From contig JAGCTA010000157.1 of NCBI GenBank assembly GCA_017963875.1, positions 1-11,572 of the forward strand: a DNA stretch of 11,572 bases. The letters run 5' to 3'. Origin of the DNA: Victivallales bacterium. Its GTDB lineage: Bacteria > Verrucomicrobiota > Lentisphaeria > Oligosphaerales > Oligosphaeraceae. A model generated the notes under the pieces. That model saw nothing but the letters and a program-made list of their open reading frames with translations, was not told where the DNA came from and did not search any database. The translations under genes and the position numbers were made by a program. Positions 1 through 7,115 of this stretch are shown piece after piece; within the stretch, counting starts at the first letter, position 1, and each line of letters starts with the position of its first letter.

Positions 1-1
1 C

Positions 2-760
2 TATCCTCAGGTCGATTACAAGTACTTCCTCGACATGCAGATGAACATCCTCGCCAACGACCCCGTCTTCGAGGGTATGGGCATCACAGGCTACTGGGGC
101 ACGCACTACACCGACGAGGAGATGTACCGCTGGTCCCACTCCCTCCTCCGCCACTATGTCGTCGAAGGCCAGAAGGAAATGCTGTCGAAGAAATACGGGT
201 TCACGTATGTGCCAGGCCATATCGAGAACAATGATTTCGCCGATGGATTGAAGGGCTGGACAGTGACCGAAGGCGAAAAGGGTTCCGTCGGAACCGCCTA
301 CAACAAAGAGCTCAACCACAGGAACCAGAACCGCTGGGGCGGCGCAGGCGACATTGGCAACACGTTCTGCACGCTGAAGACGGTCGAGGGCAAGCCGAAC
401 ACCGTCTCGCAGGTTGCGAAGAACCTCGTTCCTGGCAAGCAATACATGCTGCTCTTCTCCGCGGGAAGCTACGACGACCTCAAGGTCCAGAAGTTCAACC
501 CGCGCGAGTTTGGTCTGGACGCGACCATCTCTGATGCGGAAATCGTCCCCGAAGACTCTTTCGTATTCATCGACAAGCGTGAAAAGGGCAACTATGCCTT
601 CAATCATAACATCGCACGCCAGAACCTCTACCGCTATGTCTTCAAGCCTAAAAAGTCCGAAGTGACCATCACCTTCTCGGACGCCAAGGCAGTCCCAGGC
701 GAGACGCTCATGTTCAACTACGTGCAGGTCAAGCCTTTCTTCCCAAAAGTCGAATATTGA
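2..760 (+). CDS. C-terminal part of a probable exported carbohydrate-active or carbohydrate-binding protein (5' end outside window)
   Basis: The frame is open to the left edge of the window, so this is the last 252 codons of a longer gene and the first internal Met (35) is not taken as a start. Residues 1 to about 60 (key stretch GMGITGYWGTHYTDEEMYRW) look like the end of an alpha/beta barrel, with an acidic, aromatic-rich helix. From about residue 73 (IENNDFADGLKGWTV) the sequence changes to a beta-rich domain. The 'N-x-x-F-x-x-G-L-x-G-W' opening followed by 'VSQVAKNLVPGKQYMLLFSAG' is typical of C-terminal jelly-roll modules of the CBM4/9 or DUF642 type, which bind glycans. No transmembrane anchor is visible at the C-terminus. 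The stop lies 18 bp before the next gene, so the two may be cotranscribed. The catalytic role is inference: the active-site part is not in the window and no glycoside hydrolase family can be named. Confidence 0.72.
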   Translation, partial: YPQVDYKYFLDMQMNILANDPVFEGMGITGYWGTHYTDEEMYRWSHSLLRHYVVEGQKEMLSKKYGFTYVPGHIENNDFADGLKGWTVTEGEKGSVGTAYNKELNHRNQNRWGGAGDIGNTFCTLKTVEGKPNTVSQVAKNLVPGKQYMLLFSAGSYDDLKVQKFNPREFGLDATISDAEIVPEDSFVFIDKREKGNYAFNHNIARQNLYRYVFKPKKSEVTITFSDAKAVPGETLMFNYVQVKPFFPKVEY

Positions 761-778
761 TTTCAGAGATTCATTATC

Positions 779-2137
779 ATGTCAGAAGTGTCCGAAAGAC
801 ATTTGGTGACGCAGGCACGGAACTGCGCATCCATCACGGCGAGCGTCCTCGCGCAGACGCTCATCAAGCGTCGCCCCGCAGACCGCTCGCTCTCAGCATC
901 ATTCTATGAACACCGTGAATTCGGCTCGCGCGACCGTCGGCTCATCTCCGAAACGCTGTTCTCCGTCCTGCGATGGTGGGGATGGCTTCGCCATCTTGCG
1001 CCAAGGCAATTCGTCGATGCCTGGGAAAACCAGCAGGAGGATGCCAAACTGGAAATTCCCCTAGCGGCTTTTTATTCGATGTTTGCGGCAGCGTGGTTCC
1101 TTGAAGGCAAAAATGAACTGCCGCTTGCGGCTGAATGGTGGCTGAATGAGGCTAGAATCAACAGAAATCTCATTCACTTTCTGCCTAAAGACGCATCGCC
1201 ATTACGGAGAAAACAGTATCTGCTGCCTTTCTTCCCGCCAGGCAAACTCGAACAACTTCGAAACGAGGATTTGCTTCCCGAATGGTGTTATAAGGAAATC
1301 CAACTGCCAGCCAACCAAAATAACATGCTGGAGTGGGAGCAACAGCGTCCGCCCGTATGGCTTAGAATCCAAACCGATGAACCAGAGGCACTTTATGGTG
1401 AACTCTGCGAAAACGATTTCCGAGCGGCACGCCATCCGCTAATGGAAAATGCCTGGCAACTCGAATATGCAGGCGGAAACCTGAGGGCACTCAAGGCGTT
1501 CAAAGAAGGCAAATTCGAAATCCAGGACATCGCATCGCAAACCGTCGCACTTATCTGCACCCCTTCTGCGGGACAGCAATGGTGGGACGCCTGTGCAGGC
1601 GGCGGAGGAAAGACGCTCCACCTCGCCTCACTTATGGACCGCAAGGGAACTGTCCTCGCCACGGATATCAGACTCCATAAACTGGAAGACCTCAAACTTA
1701 GAGCAAGACGTGCTCAATTCCCAAATATTAGATACAAGGAATGGAAGGGAAAGGACATGCCGACATTCAAGGCGCACTTTGACGGCGTCCTTGTCGATAC
1801 GCCCTGCTCCTGCTCAGGCACATGGAGGCGGAATCCCGATGCACGCTGGACGACATATCCCGCTGAAATCGATGAATTCCACGACCTCCAGCTGCAACTG
1901 CTATCCAACGCATCCCGCGCCGTCAAGCCTGGCGGCACGCTTGTTTATTCGACATGCTCAATGTTCATGCGTGAAAACCAGACAGTCGTCGCGGATTTCC
2001 TCAAGTCCTTCCGTGAATTCAAACTCGTGCCTTTCACCTGTCCGCTAAACGGTACCCTAAATGATGGCATGAACCAAATCTGGCCATGGGATGCCGACTG
2101 CGACGCAATGTTCACGGCAAAGATGGTTCGGAAGTAA
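779..2137 (+). CDS. RsmB/NOP-family class I SAM-dependent RNA cytosine-5 methyltransferase
   Basis: This 452-aa protein should transfer a methyl group from S-adenosylmethionine to C5 of a cytosine in RNA, most likely 16S rRNA, in the cytoplasm. Residues about 10-75 resemble the helical NusB-like N-terminal domain of RsmB. 'FEIQDIASQ' (246-254) is the usual lead-in to the Rossmann domain. Motif I is WWDACAGGGGKT (268-279), slightly unlike the usual DACAGPGGKT. Motif IV is DTPCSCSGTWRRNPD (340-354) with the conserved Cys 343. Motif VI is YSTCS (390-394), in which Cys 393 is the expected nucleophile. The C-terminus 'CDAMFTAKMVRK' matches the family ending (D-x-F-x-A-x-x-x-K). Length is normal for the family. 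Start 779 has only a weak purine stretch upstream, consistent with translation coupled to the preceding gene. The alternatives are RsmF-like or tRNA-specific NOP2/Sun members; substrate and hence gene symbol are left open. Confidence 0.9.
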   Translation: MSEVSERHLVTQARNCASITASVLAQTLIKRRPADRSLSASFYEHREFGSRDRRLISETLFSVLRWWGWLRHLAPRQFVDAWENQQEDAKLEIPLAAFYSMFAAAWFLEGKNELPLAAEWWLNEARINRNLIHFLPKDASPLRRKQYLLPFFPPGKLEQLRNEDLLPEWCYKEIQLPANQNNMLEWEQQRPPVWLRIQTDEPEALYGELCENDFRAARHPLMENAWQLEYAGGNLRALKAFKEGKFEIQDIASQTVALICTPSAGQQWWDACAGGGGKTLHLASLMDRKGTVLATDIRLHKLEDLKLRARRAQFPNIRYKEWKGKDMPTFKAHFDGVLVDTPCSCSGTWRRNPDARWTTYPAEIDEFHDLQLQLLSNASRAVKPGGTLVYSTCSMFMRENQTVVADFLKSFREFKLVPFTCPLNGTLNDGMNQIWPWDADCDAMFTAKMVRK

Positions 2138-2207
2138 CGACGGTTTGACACCATCCGCACTGGTTCTGTGCATCGGGCTCGGCCGGGGAAAAACGTGGCC
2201 GCAATCG

Positions 2208-2560
2208 CTACTTTCTCCCATTGTTCTTGTCCTAGAAGATCTTCTCGCTGGTGCTATAACCGAATGCCCACGCCTCGAGCACTTCATCGTACATCTCGCT
2301 GCCATCATCCAAACTTGAGCGAGATATTGCCTGCCACCACGCCCATTACCTTGACCAACTTTTTGCGGTCCGTGTAAAAAAGCGTATTGGCGTTCTATTT
2401 GTTTTTGTCGTCACCGTTAAATCAGGACGCGACCTCGCCGTTTTCCTGTTGCTCGTCAATGGCTCTGTCCCCAGCCGCCATCTATCAGCCCACAACTCTT
2501 CAATCCAGTAAAAGATGTTGAAGGCATTGTTGTTCCTGTTGTGTTCAAATTAGAAAGACG
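2208..2560 (-). pseudogene. Decayed minus-strand protein-coding remnant, family not recognised
   Basis: Read on the minus strand, protein-like segments line up end to end but in alternating frames. They run 'AFNIFYWIEELWADRW' (about 2527-2478), then after a shift 'AIDEQQENGEVAS', stop, 'FNGDDKNK', stop, 'NTLFYTDRKKLVKVMGVV' and 'AGNISLKFG' (about 2460-2308). A second shift returns to the first frame with 'DDGSEMYDEVLEAWAFGY' and 'STSEKIF', stop, 'DKNNGRK', stop (2309-2208). Two compensating shifts plus at least three in-frame stops fit an old inactivated gene. The same first frame can be followed upstream to an ATG at 2765, through further stops, so the original gene may have been longer. The composition (acidic/aromatic, Asp-Gly-Ser and Tyr-Asp-Glu clusters) looks protein-like, but I cannot name a family, and chance or sequencing error cannot be excluded. 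Confidence 0.35.
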
Positions 2561-2795
2561 GGCTAACTTGCAATTCCAACTGAATTTTCGCATATTTTTA
2601 CTCAGTACTCCAAAGACAAGGCAAATCATCATTTGGGAAACCGTGCCTTCTCGACCGCAAAATTCTATAGAGATACATGCTCTCCTCACTGTTCACACTA
2701 CAGGCACTTACTCGGAGTTACACATTGCAGCGCACTCCGTGTGCCCTCCCAACTTTAGAAGCCATGTTTTTTAATAACAAAAAACTATCAAAAAT

Positions 2796-2812
2796 TAGGA
2801 ATAAATAGGAAT
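2796..2812 (+). promoter_or_regulatory. Direct repeat TAGGAAT-N3-TAGGAAT upstream of the nuclease gene (possible operator)
   Basis: Two exact copies of TAGGAAT lie 10 bp apart start to start, about one helical turn, inside an AT-rich stretch. They are flanked by an inverted pair CTATCA (2785-2790) / TGATAG (2818-2823). The spacing suits a DNA-binding protein contacting one face of the helix. This is pattern evidence only; no regulator is encoded nearby. Confidence 0.2.
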
Positions 2813-2836
2813 TTATATGATAGTAAATTAATTGAC

Positions 2837-2866
2837 TTGAAATTAATAAAAGACACTTGATATTAT
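2837..2866 (+). promoter_or_regulatory. Probable sigma70-type promoter of the nuclease gene, with overlapping palindrome
   Basis: A -35-like TTGAAA (2837-2842) is followed after 18 bp by a -10-like TATTAT (2861-2866). Transcription would then start near 2873 and give a leader of about 35 nt. The perfect 11-bp palindrome TGATATTATCA (2858-2868) covers the -10 element, so a repressor bound there would block RNA polymerase. The surrounding DNA is very AT-rich, which makes chance matches likely. Confidence 0.35.
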
Positions 2867-2894
2867 CATATAGCATTAATTAAATAAATCAGAA

Positions 2895-2898
2895 AGGA
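2895..2898 (+). promoter_or_regulatory. Ribosome binding site AGGA of the nuclease gene
   Basis: AGGA within AGAAAGGAAA lies 10 nt before the ATG at 2909. It supports that start as the true one, since the codons upstream are AT-rich non-coding sequence. Confidence 0.6.
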
Positions 2899-2908
2899 AA
2901 CGAAAAAA

Positions 2909-3910
2909 ATGACAAAACTACAAAGAATAACCGAACGACAGGCGGACGCGTTCCTCAAGAGGGTCTTCAGCCGACGATCTGTTCTTGCGGCGCTGCTAAA
3001 GGCACTCTTTCCAGAATTCAGGGACATCGACATCGACGACATCGCACGAAACTATCTGCTCCCCCAGGGGGATTCGGAACTGGTCCAAATTTGCAACACC
3101 GACGGCGGCGCCTGCCAGTACGACATCGTATTCAAAAGCCTGAGGCCAGGCTACACCTCCAGCAGGGACTGCATCGTCTTCAACATCGAATTCCAGAATA
3201 AAATCAATCCTGGCTATGCAATTATTAAAAGAGGTATATATTATTCATCAAAAATACTTTGCCAGGAAAAAGGGTCACTGTTCGAGGGCAGCGACTACGA
3301 CGGACTGAGGAAAGTTCACGGCTTCTGGCTGTGCCCCAGAGCCCCCGCCAGCAGTGCAAACAGCATCCGCCGCTACAATCTCCTGGAGTCTGTGACAGGG
3401 GAAGCAGTTGAACAAATTGCGTCCCCCAAAGAGGATTACGACATGATAGCCCTGACCATCGTCGCCCTGAACGACGACATCCCCCCGAAGTCGGACAGAG
3501 GTCTTCGGCTGCTTTACACGCTGATCAACAGCACCCTTCCCCCCGAGGAACGGGAGCGGATTCTCAAAGAGGAATACTCAATCGAAACAACAACGGAGGA
3601 AAAGCAGATGCATAGTTTTTTCTATTATCAAATGAAAGATTGCAAGAAAAAAGGACGTGAGGAAGGACGAAAGGAAGGGCGTATGGAAGGACGTATGGAG
3701 GGACGTGAGGAAGGACGTATGGAAGGACGTATGGAAGGACGTGAGGAAGGAGAAAAACTTGGACTGCAGAAGGGAATCACCAAGGCATATCGGAGCATCA
3801 CCCAAAACCTGCTGTCCTTGGGAAAAAACGCAGAGGAAATCCAGTCTCTCCTTGCCATCCCCCACGAGGAAGTCACGAGCATCATCGGAACCATTCAAAC
3901 AGGAGACTGA
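2909..3910 (+). CDS. PD-(D/E)XK nuclease family putative transposase / Rpn-like protein with GRxE repeat tail
   Basis: This 333-aa protein resembles the PDDEXK_2 / Rpn-like family, DNA endonucleases linked to recombination and often annotated as putative transposases. The visible active-site pattern is Asp72 in 'YDIVF' followed by 'FNIEFQ' with Glu94 and Gln96 (the D...ExQ form of PD-(D/E)XK). Next comes the family's usual helix 'RGIYYSSKIL' (108-117) and the 'HGFWLC' strand (137-142). Residues 174-205 (KEDYDM...PKSDRGLRLLYTL) form the conserved C-terminal half. A lysine-rich helix (about 243-248) leads into eight GRxE tetrapeptides (249-280) that should form a highly charged helix. A short C-terminal helix with 'IQSLLAIPHEEVTSII' follows, like the tail of this family. 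The gene has its own AT-rich promoter and stands alone, followed by a broken second copy. No inverted repeats bounding a mobile element are seen. Activity and target are unknown. Confidence 0.8.
   Translation: MTKLQRITERQADAFLKRVFSRRSVLAALLKALFPEFRDIDIDDIARNYLLPQGDSELVQICNTDGGACQYDIVFKSLRPGYTSSRDCIVFNIEFQNKINPGYAIIKRGIYYSSKILCQEKGSLFEGSDYDGLRKVHGFWLCPRAPASSANSIRRYNLLESVTGEAVEQIASPKEDYDMIALTIVALNDDIPPKSDRGLRLLYTLINSTLPPEERERILKEEYSIETTTEEKQMHSFFYYQMKDCKKKGREEGRKEGRMEGRMEGREEGRMEGRMEGREEGEKLGLQKGITKAYRSITQNLLSLGKNAEEIQSLLAIPHEEVTSIIGTIQTGD
3653..3748 (+). repeat. Eight in-frame 12-bp tandem repeats (consensus GGACGTATGGAA)
   Basis: The units encode GREE, GRKE, GRME, GRME, GREE, GRME, GRME, GREE. 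A higher-order 36-bp duplication is visible: 3677-3712 and 3713-3748 differ at only two positions and each encodes GRME-GRME-GREE. Because the unit is a multiple of three, copy-number change by slippage would lengthen or shorten the charged helix without breaking the frame. Confidence 0.95.
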
Positions 3911-4000
3911 TAAAGCGAAAAGCATCCGCTCAGGGCAATCCTTTATGCCATCACCATCATCTCTTTCATACTAGAGGCTGATAAAGTTAACAGTATCCGC
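3906..4000 (+). repeat. Short imperfect direct repeat just after the nuclease stop
   Basis: CTGATAAAG, a variable stretch, then ATCCGC occurs at 3907-3929 and again at 3978-4000. In the appropriate frames both read like 'DK-x-x-SIR', matching 'ANSIRR' (residues 150-155) of the intact nuclease. They may be starts of two separate gene fragments, or a recombination scar. Confidence 0.5.
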
Positions 4001-4165
4001 CGCAACAATCTACAGAAGACAATGGAGGGGGAGGCCGTTGAAGCATTCACACCACCTCAAGAGGATTACGACATGATGGTCATTGACCATCATCGTCCTG
4101 AACAACGACGTTCCCCGAAGTCGGACAGAAGTCCTCGGCTGCTCTACACGCTTGACTAGCGACAC
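3977..4165 (+). pseudogene. Frameshifted remnant of a second PD-(D/E)XK nuclease-family gene
   Basis: This stretch aligns with nuclease codons about 147-206 of the gene just upstream. 'NSIRRNNLQKTMEGEAVEAF' followed by 'TPPQEDYDMM' matches residues 151-180. After a 1-nt insertion near 4082 the reading continues in the next frame as 'TIIVLNNDVP' (intact copy TIVALNDDIP). A 1-nt loss near 4115 then restores 'PKSDRSPRLLYTL' before another insertion and a TAG at 4156-4158. The N-terminal catalytic half (the Asp72/Glu94/Gln96 equivalents) and the repeat tail are absent. It is a dead tandem paralogue or a deletion product, similar enough to be clearly homologous but diverged at many positions. Confidence 0.85.
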
Positions 4166-4181
4166 GATTTCTCCTGATGTC

Positions 4182-4214
4182 TTTTTCAGACCATTATTGT
4201 ACCCCCCTGAAAAA
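4182..4214. terminator. Inverted repeat between convergent genes, possible weak bidirectional terminator
   Basis: TTTTTCAG (4182-4189) and CTGAAAAA (4207-4214) form a perfect 8-bp stem with a 17-nt loop, 6 bp beyond the stop of the minus-strand toroid gene. The stem is A/T-rich and the T-tract is inside it rather than after it, so it would be a weak terminator at best. Its place between convergent transcription units is the main reason for listing it. Confidence 0.25.
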
Positions 4215-4219
4215 CAAGC

Positions 4220-5533
4220 CTATTTGAGATATTGCATGGCCATGAGGCAATACGCCGTTGACAATTGTGGTATGCTCTCCATCCAGCGGCCTGACTCCTC
4301 ATTGCACCACGAGCCGTCCTGACGTTGCCTTGCAATTAAAGTCGTGGCAAGTTCTGCCTTCCAGTCATGATTGTTGCCTTTTGCATCGGTTACTGCGGGC
4401 ATGTCCAGCAGGGACATTGTCTTCGCAAATGTGTGATAATAATAATAAAGCCCTGCTTTGCCGACGCCTGGATTCTCCTCCAACGTGTAGTTCTTCAGCA
4501 CCCACTCCATGGCGGACTGAATACGAACATCATCCTTTTTCACCTTGGCGTAAATAAGGCTTTTCAGACCTGAATACGTCATTGTGCCATAGGAGCGAAG
4601 AGCCCGTGCCTCTGGCTTGTCCTTCATGGCGTCCTGCGGGCAGTAGATGAACCCTCCCTTGTCATCATCCGACGCCGACGCAACCCACGCGCTCTGGTTT
4701 GTATCCTTCAGATTCTGGCAGATGGTGACGAATTTTGCTGCATTATCCCATGCCAATTCGGAACGACGCGCGGCTTCGGTATCCTGCGCGTAAGGTTCAC
4801 GGTCAAGGTAGTCTGTGACATGCAGCGCATCCAGAGCCCAAGCGGTGTTATTAAGATCAGAACGTGTCTGTGAACCATAGCCAAAACCACCTTGCGGGAC
4901 ATTACCGTCAGCCTTCGGAATCGCATCCGATCCCATTAGATACGCCCGAGCCTTGCGGATGATCTCCAAATCCTTCGGACGGTTGCAGGTTGCCAACGCC
5001 AAAAGACAAATAGACGTATTGTAAACGGCATAACCTCCAGGAGAAGCAGGCCCTTCAGGTCGTCCACTGCCTTTTTTCCCAATCAATTTTCCCAAGAGCC
5101 CTCTGCCGCCTCGCGGGCCGCCGCCATTCGCTCCATTGCCGTCTGCATTGACACCATCTTTCGTGGCATCGTCAGATTTTTCTGGCCCTTTGGGACGCGG
5201 CCCTCTGCGTCCACTGAAAATGCTGCCATCAGGCTGGGCATTTCCCGCAATGTAATCCAACGCCTTGTCGATACGCGCACGAATATCCGCGTCTGCAAGA
5301 TATTCAGGAGTATTGTAGATACCCAGGACCGCCAGTGCTGTCACCGCAGGATGTCCAAAAGCCCCAAGCCATGCGCCCCGTTCCTGCTCCTGGCAATCGA
5401 GCATATATCGGATGCCGGCGGCACGAGAACGGCTTAAAGCATCATTTTCCTGTTTGTTCTGCTCACCTCTGACCCAAACTGACGGTGCCATAAACAACAT
5501 GCATAAAGTCATCCACAATCGCCATGTTTTCAT
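4220..5533 (-). CDS. Secreted prenyltransferase/squalene-cyclase-like alpha/alpha-toroid protein
   Basis: This 437-aa protein begins with a signal peptide (hydrophobic 5-20, likely cut after about residue 23). It then carries the degenerate helical repeats of the terpene-cyclase/prenyltransferase toroid fold, visible as Q/W-rich turns: 'YMLDCQEQERGAW' (43-55), 'YIAGNAQPDGSIF' (94-106), 'VPQGGFGYG' (212-220), 'ICQNLKDTNQSAW' (271-283) and the well-formed 'ARQRQDGSWCNE' (401-412). 'SYGTMTYSGLKSLIYA' (314-329) resembles secreted members known from Planctomycetes relatives. The DXDD catalytic motif of squalene-hopene cyclase is not seen (only SDDD at 288-291, wrong context), so cyclase activity is doubtful and a binding or scaffolding role is more likely. 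Residues 108-167 are a Gly/Lys/Arg-rich, low-complexity insert in a surface loop. The gene lies 59 bp after the ABC permease, with a good Shine-Dalgarno (AGGAGAAG, 5537-5544). It is the last gene of the cluster. Confidence 0.82.
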   Translation of the reverse strand: MKTWRLWMTLCMLFMAPSVWVRGEQNKQENDALSRSRAAGIRYMLDCQEQERGAWLGAFGHPAVTALAVLGIYNTPEYLADADIRARIDKALDYIAGNAQPDGSIFSGRRGPRPKGPEKSDDATKDGVNADGNGANGGGPRGGRGLLGKLIGKKGSGRPEGPASPGGYAVYNTSICLLALATCNRPKDLEIIRKARAYLMGSDAIPKADGNVPQGGFGYGSQTRSDLNNTAWALDALHVTDYLDREPYAQDTEAARRSELAWDNAAKFVTICQNLKDTNQSAWVASASDDDKGGFIYCPQDAMKDKPEARALRSYGTMTYSGLKSLIYAKVKKDDVRIQSAMEWVLKNYTLEENPGVGKAGLYYYYHTFAKTMSLLDMPAVTDAKGNNHDWKAELATTLIARQRQDGSWCNEESGRWMESIPQLSTAYCLMAMQYLK

Positions 5534-5592
5534 TTACTTCTCCTTTTTTACATATCCATAGTGTATATATCAATGCACATGAACAAGAACAG

Positions 5593-7095
5593 TCACAATT
5601 TCTTCTGAGGAGTCAGCAACTCCTTCCATTCATCATCCGTTGGTTTGTGGAAACCAATGAACTGCTTGACAATGATTGGAAGCAAGACCAGCGTTGAAAG
5701 CCCTCCAAGCCAAATTCCAATGAGATTGGCGGCATAGTCCTTCCAATTTAAAAACAGCATACCTTCAAACATTTCAGGAATATACCGCAGGATGCTAAAG
5801 GACATCAGAATATTCCAACTTTTACCTACGAACTGTCCACCGTGGTCCAAAGACCTGTTGACAAGAAGCAGGTTGGCAATCCATATCAGGAAAGGAACAA
5901 CATTGAACACAATGACCACAACGGACGCCAGTGTGCCGCTGTTCTGACGTTTGCAAAAATTCATCAAGCCAAAGAATGTCGCAACATAGAAGATCATGTA
6001 CCCTACCATGTTGGCTACAGGAATCAACAAATCGCTTGACCAAAGATCAGGCTGACACATTTTCACAACAAGGAAAATGACGCTTATCATCGCCACTGAC
6101 AATAAATATCCACCGCCCCAGACACTGGAAAACAGGAAGAAGACAAAGCGGGTGATAGGGTTGTTCGGGCATTTTTCCCTGACGCGGATGCTGACCTTCA
6201 TCGGACCAGTCAAACCGTACAAAGTCACGATAAGCGCAAAAATCAATGATGCACCCAAGCATGTCCACTGAGACACAAGAATACTTTCGTCCATGTTTCT
6301 GTTTTGAAGAAAAATGCCAAACAGGAGGCTCACAATGCTGGCGACAAATGAGTAGATTCTGACAGGCAGGAGACGATTGGACAGAGGTGCACTCAATTCC
6401 GCGATGGTAAACATGAAAAACATCCCGCCTAGAAGAAGGCCGACAACCTCCATCGACAGCAGTGTCGGCGAAGAGAATTCCTGTCCCCACAGCAGTATGG
6501 TATATGGCGCAAGCAACGCGCTTCCAACAACAAAGCCAATTAAAATCATGAAAACACAGTATCCATATCGCCCTGTGCTCCCTACCCAGATCATCGCGAT
6601 ATTCAATGCCAGCACGAGAACCATCACATAAATCTGACTCAACATCATACTACCCAATGTTCTACCCTGCAAATAGTACGCGCACACGACGCTTGGCAGG
6701 CAAATGCCGTAAACATACAGGCACATGACGAGACTCGTCAACAGATGCCCCCACGCCATCCGCAATGGTGACATGGCGATGAAATTCCCTACATCAAGGT
6801 CTGGGACCGAACGCTCCCTTGCAAATCGGAACATTCCAAGCACGCCTCCAAAGCCAAGGCACCCTAATGCGAGCGCGTATGTGCCTATGACAAAAATGGT
6901 CGCGCCAGTGCTTTTCAAATCAGATTCCTTGATGAAGTCTATGCCTGATTGCGACCAGGAAAACAGCGTCATCACACCATACGCAAGCCCCAATGCGAGT
7001 ATCACCCCGCCAAATTTCACGGCATTGCTATTGACATTCTGACGCAGTTCCTTGACTGTCAATGGATTGAGAAGGTCATTCCATTCATTTTTCAT
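5593..7095 (-). CDS. ABC transporter permease, about 12 membrane segments
   Basis: This 500-aa inner-membrane protein is probably the channel partner of the ATPase encoded 20 bp upstream. The cytoplasmic N-terminus 'LLNPLTVKELRQNV' (8-21) is characteristic of ABC-2-like permeases of Planctomycetes and relatives, where NP-x-x-x-KELRQ precedes the first helix. Hydrophobic stretches lie near 29-46, 65-88, 117-140, 153-171, 179-200, 215-235, 247-263, 277-295, 328-345, 357-378, 389-412 and 458-478. That is twice the usual six of a single ABC-2 half and suggests a fused double permease able to work as one chain. The cytosolic segment 90-113 (FARERSVPDLD...MSPLR) is a likely coupling region. A strong Shine-Dalgarno, GGAGG (7105-7109), overlaps the space after the ATPase stop and fixes the start. 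Substrate is not readable from the sequence. Confidence 0.85.
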   Translation of the reverse strand: MKNEWNDLLNPLTVKELRQNVNSNAVKFGGVILALGLAYGVMTLFSWSQSGIDFIKESDLKSTGATIFVIGTYALALGCLGFGGVLGMFRFARERSVPDLDVGNFIAMSPLRMAWGHLLTSLVMCLYVYGICLPSVVCAYYLQGRTLGSMMLSQIYVMVLVLALNIAMIWVGSTGRYGYCVFMILIGFVVGSALLAPYTILLWGQEFSSPTLLSMEVVGLLLGGMFFMFTIAELSAPLSNRLLPVRIYSFVASIVSLLFGIFLQNRNMDESILVSQWTCLGASLIFALIVTLYGLTGPMKVSIRVREKCPNNPITRFVFFLFSSVWGGGYLLSVAMISVIFLVVKMCQPDLWSSDLLIPVANMVGYMIFYVATFFGLMNFCKRQNSGTLASVVVIVFNVVPFLIWIANLLLVNRSLDHGGQFVGKSWNILMSFSILRYIPEMFEGMLFLNWKDYAANLIGIWLGGLSTLVLLPIIVKQFIGFHKPTDDEWKELLTPQKKL

Positions 7096-7115
7096 GGTCT
7101 TTTCCCTCCGTGTCC

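Larger units (their letters stand above)
2138..2908. other. 771-bp stretch without an intact gene
   Basis: No open frame here on either strand has convincing coding character over its whole length. The left two thirds (about 2208-2560) contain pieces of a decayed minus-strand reading frame, described separately. The last 140 bases, from about 2766, switch sharply to AT-rich DNA and carry the promoter region of the nuclease gene. A 5-bp stem, CGGCC/GGCCG, at 2180-2201 has no T-run after it and is not called a terminator. I recognise no tRNA, rRNA or riboswitch. Confidence 0.6.

Noticed and set aside
2180..2201. CGGCC/GGCCG stem as terminator of the methyltransferase gene
   Set aside because: The stem is only 5 bp, the loop is 12 nt and no T-run follows.
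3653..3748. CRISPR-like array of short repeats
   Set aside because: The units are contiguous 12-mers without spacers and lie in frame inside a coding gene.
2909..3910. Complete insertion sequence around the nuclease gene
   Set aside because: No terminal inverted repeats or target-site duplication could be found on either side by eye.
3578..3925. Open frames opposite the GRxE repeats (Ser/Phe- or Arg/Pro-rich)
   Set aside because: Their repetitive composition is a by-product of the 12-bp repeats read on the other strand.
4083..4322. 79-codon open frame spanning the end of the remnant and the toroid gene's 3' end
   Set aside because: Only its first dozen codons are homologous to the nuclease; the rest runs antisense into another gene. 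It is part of the pseudogene, not a gene.
4220..5533. Functional squalene-hopene cyclase
   Set aside because: It is exported, shorter than true cyclases (usually over 600 residues) and lacks the DXDD motif.
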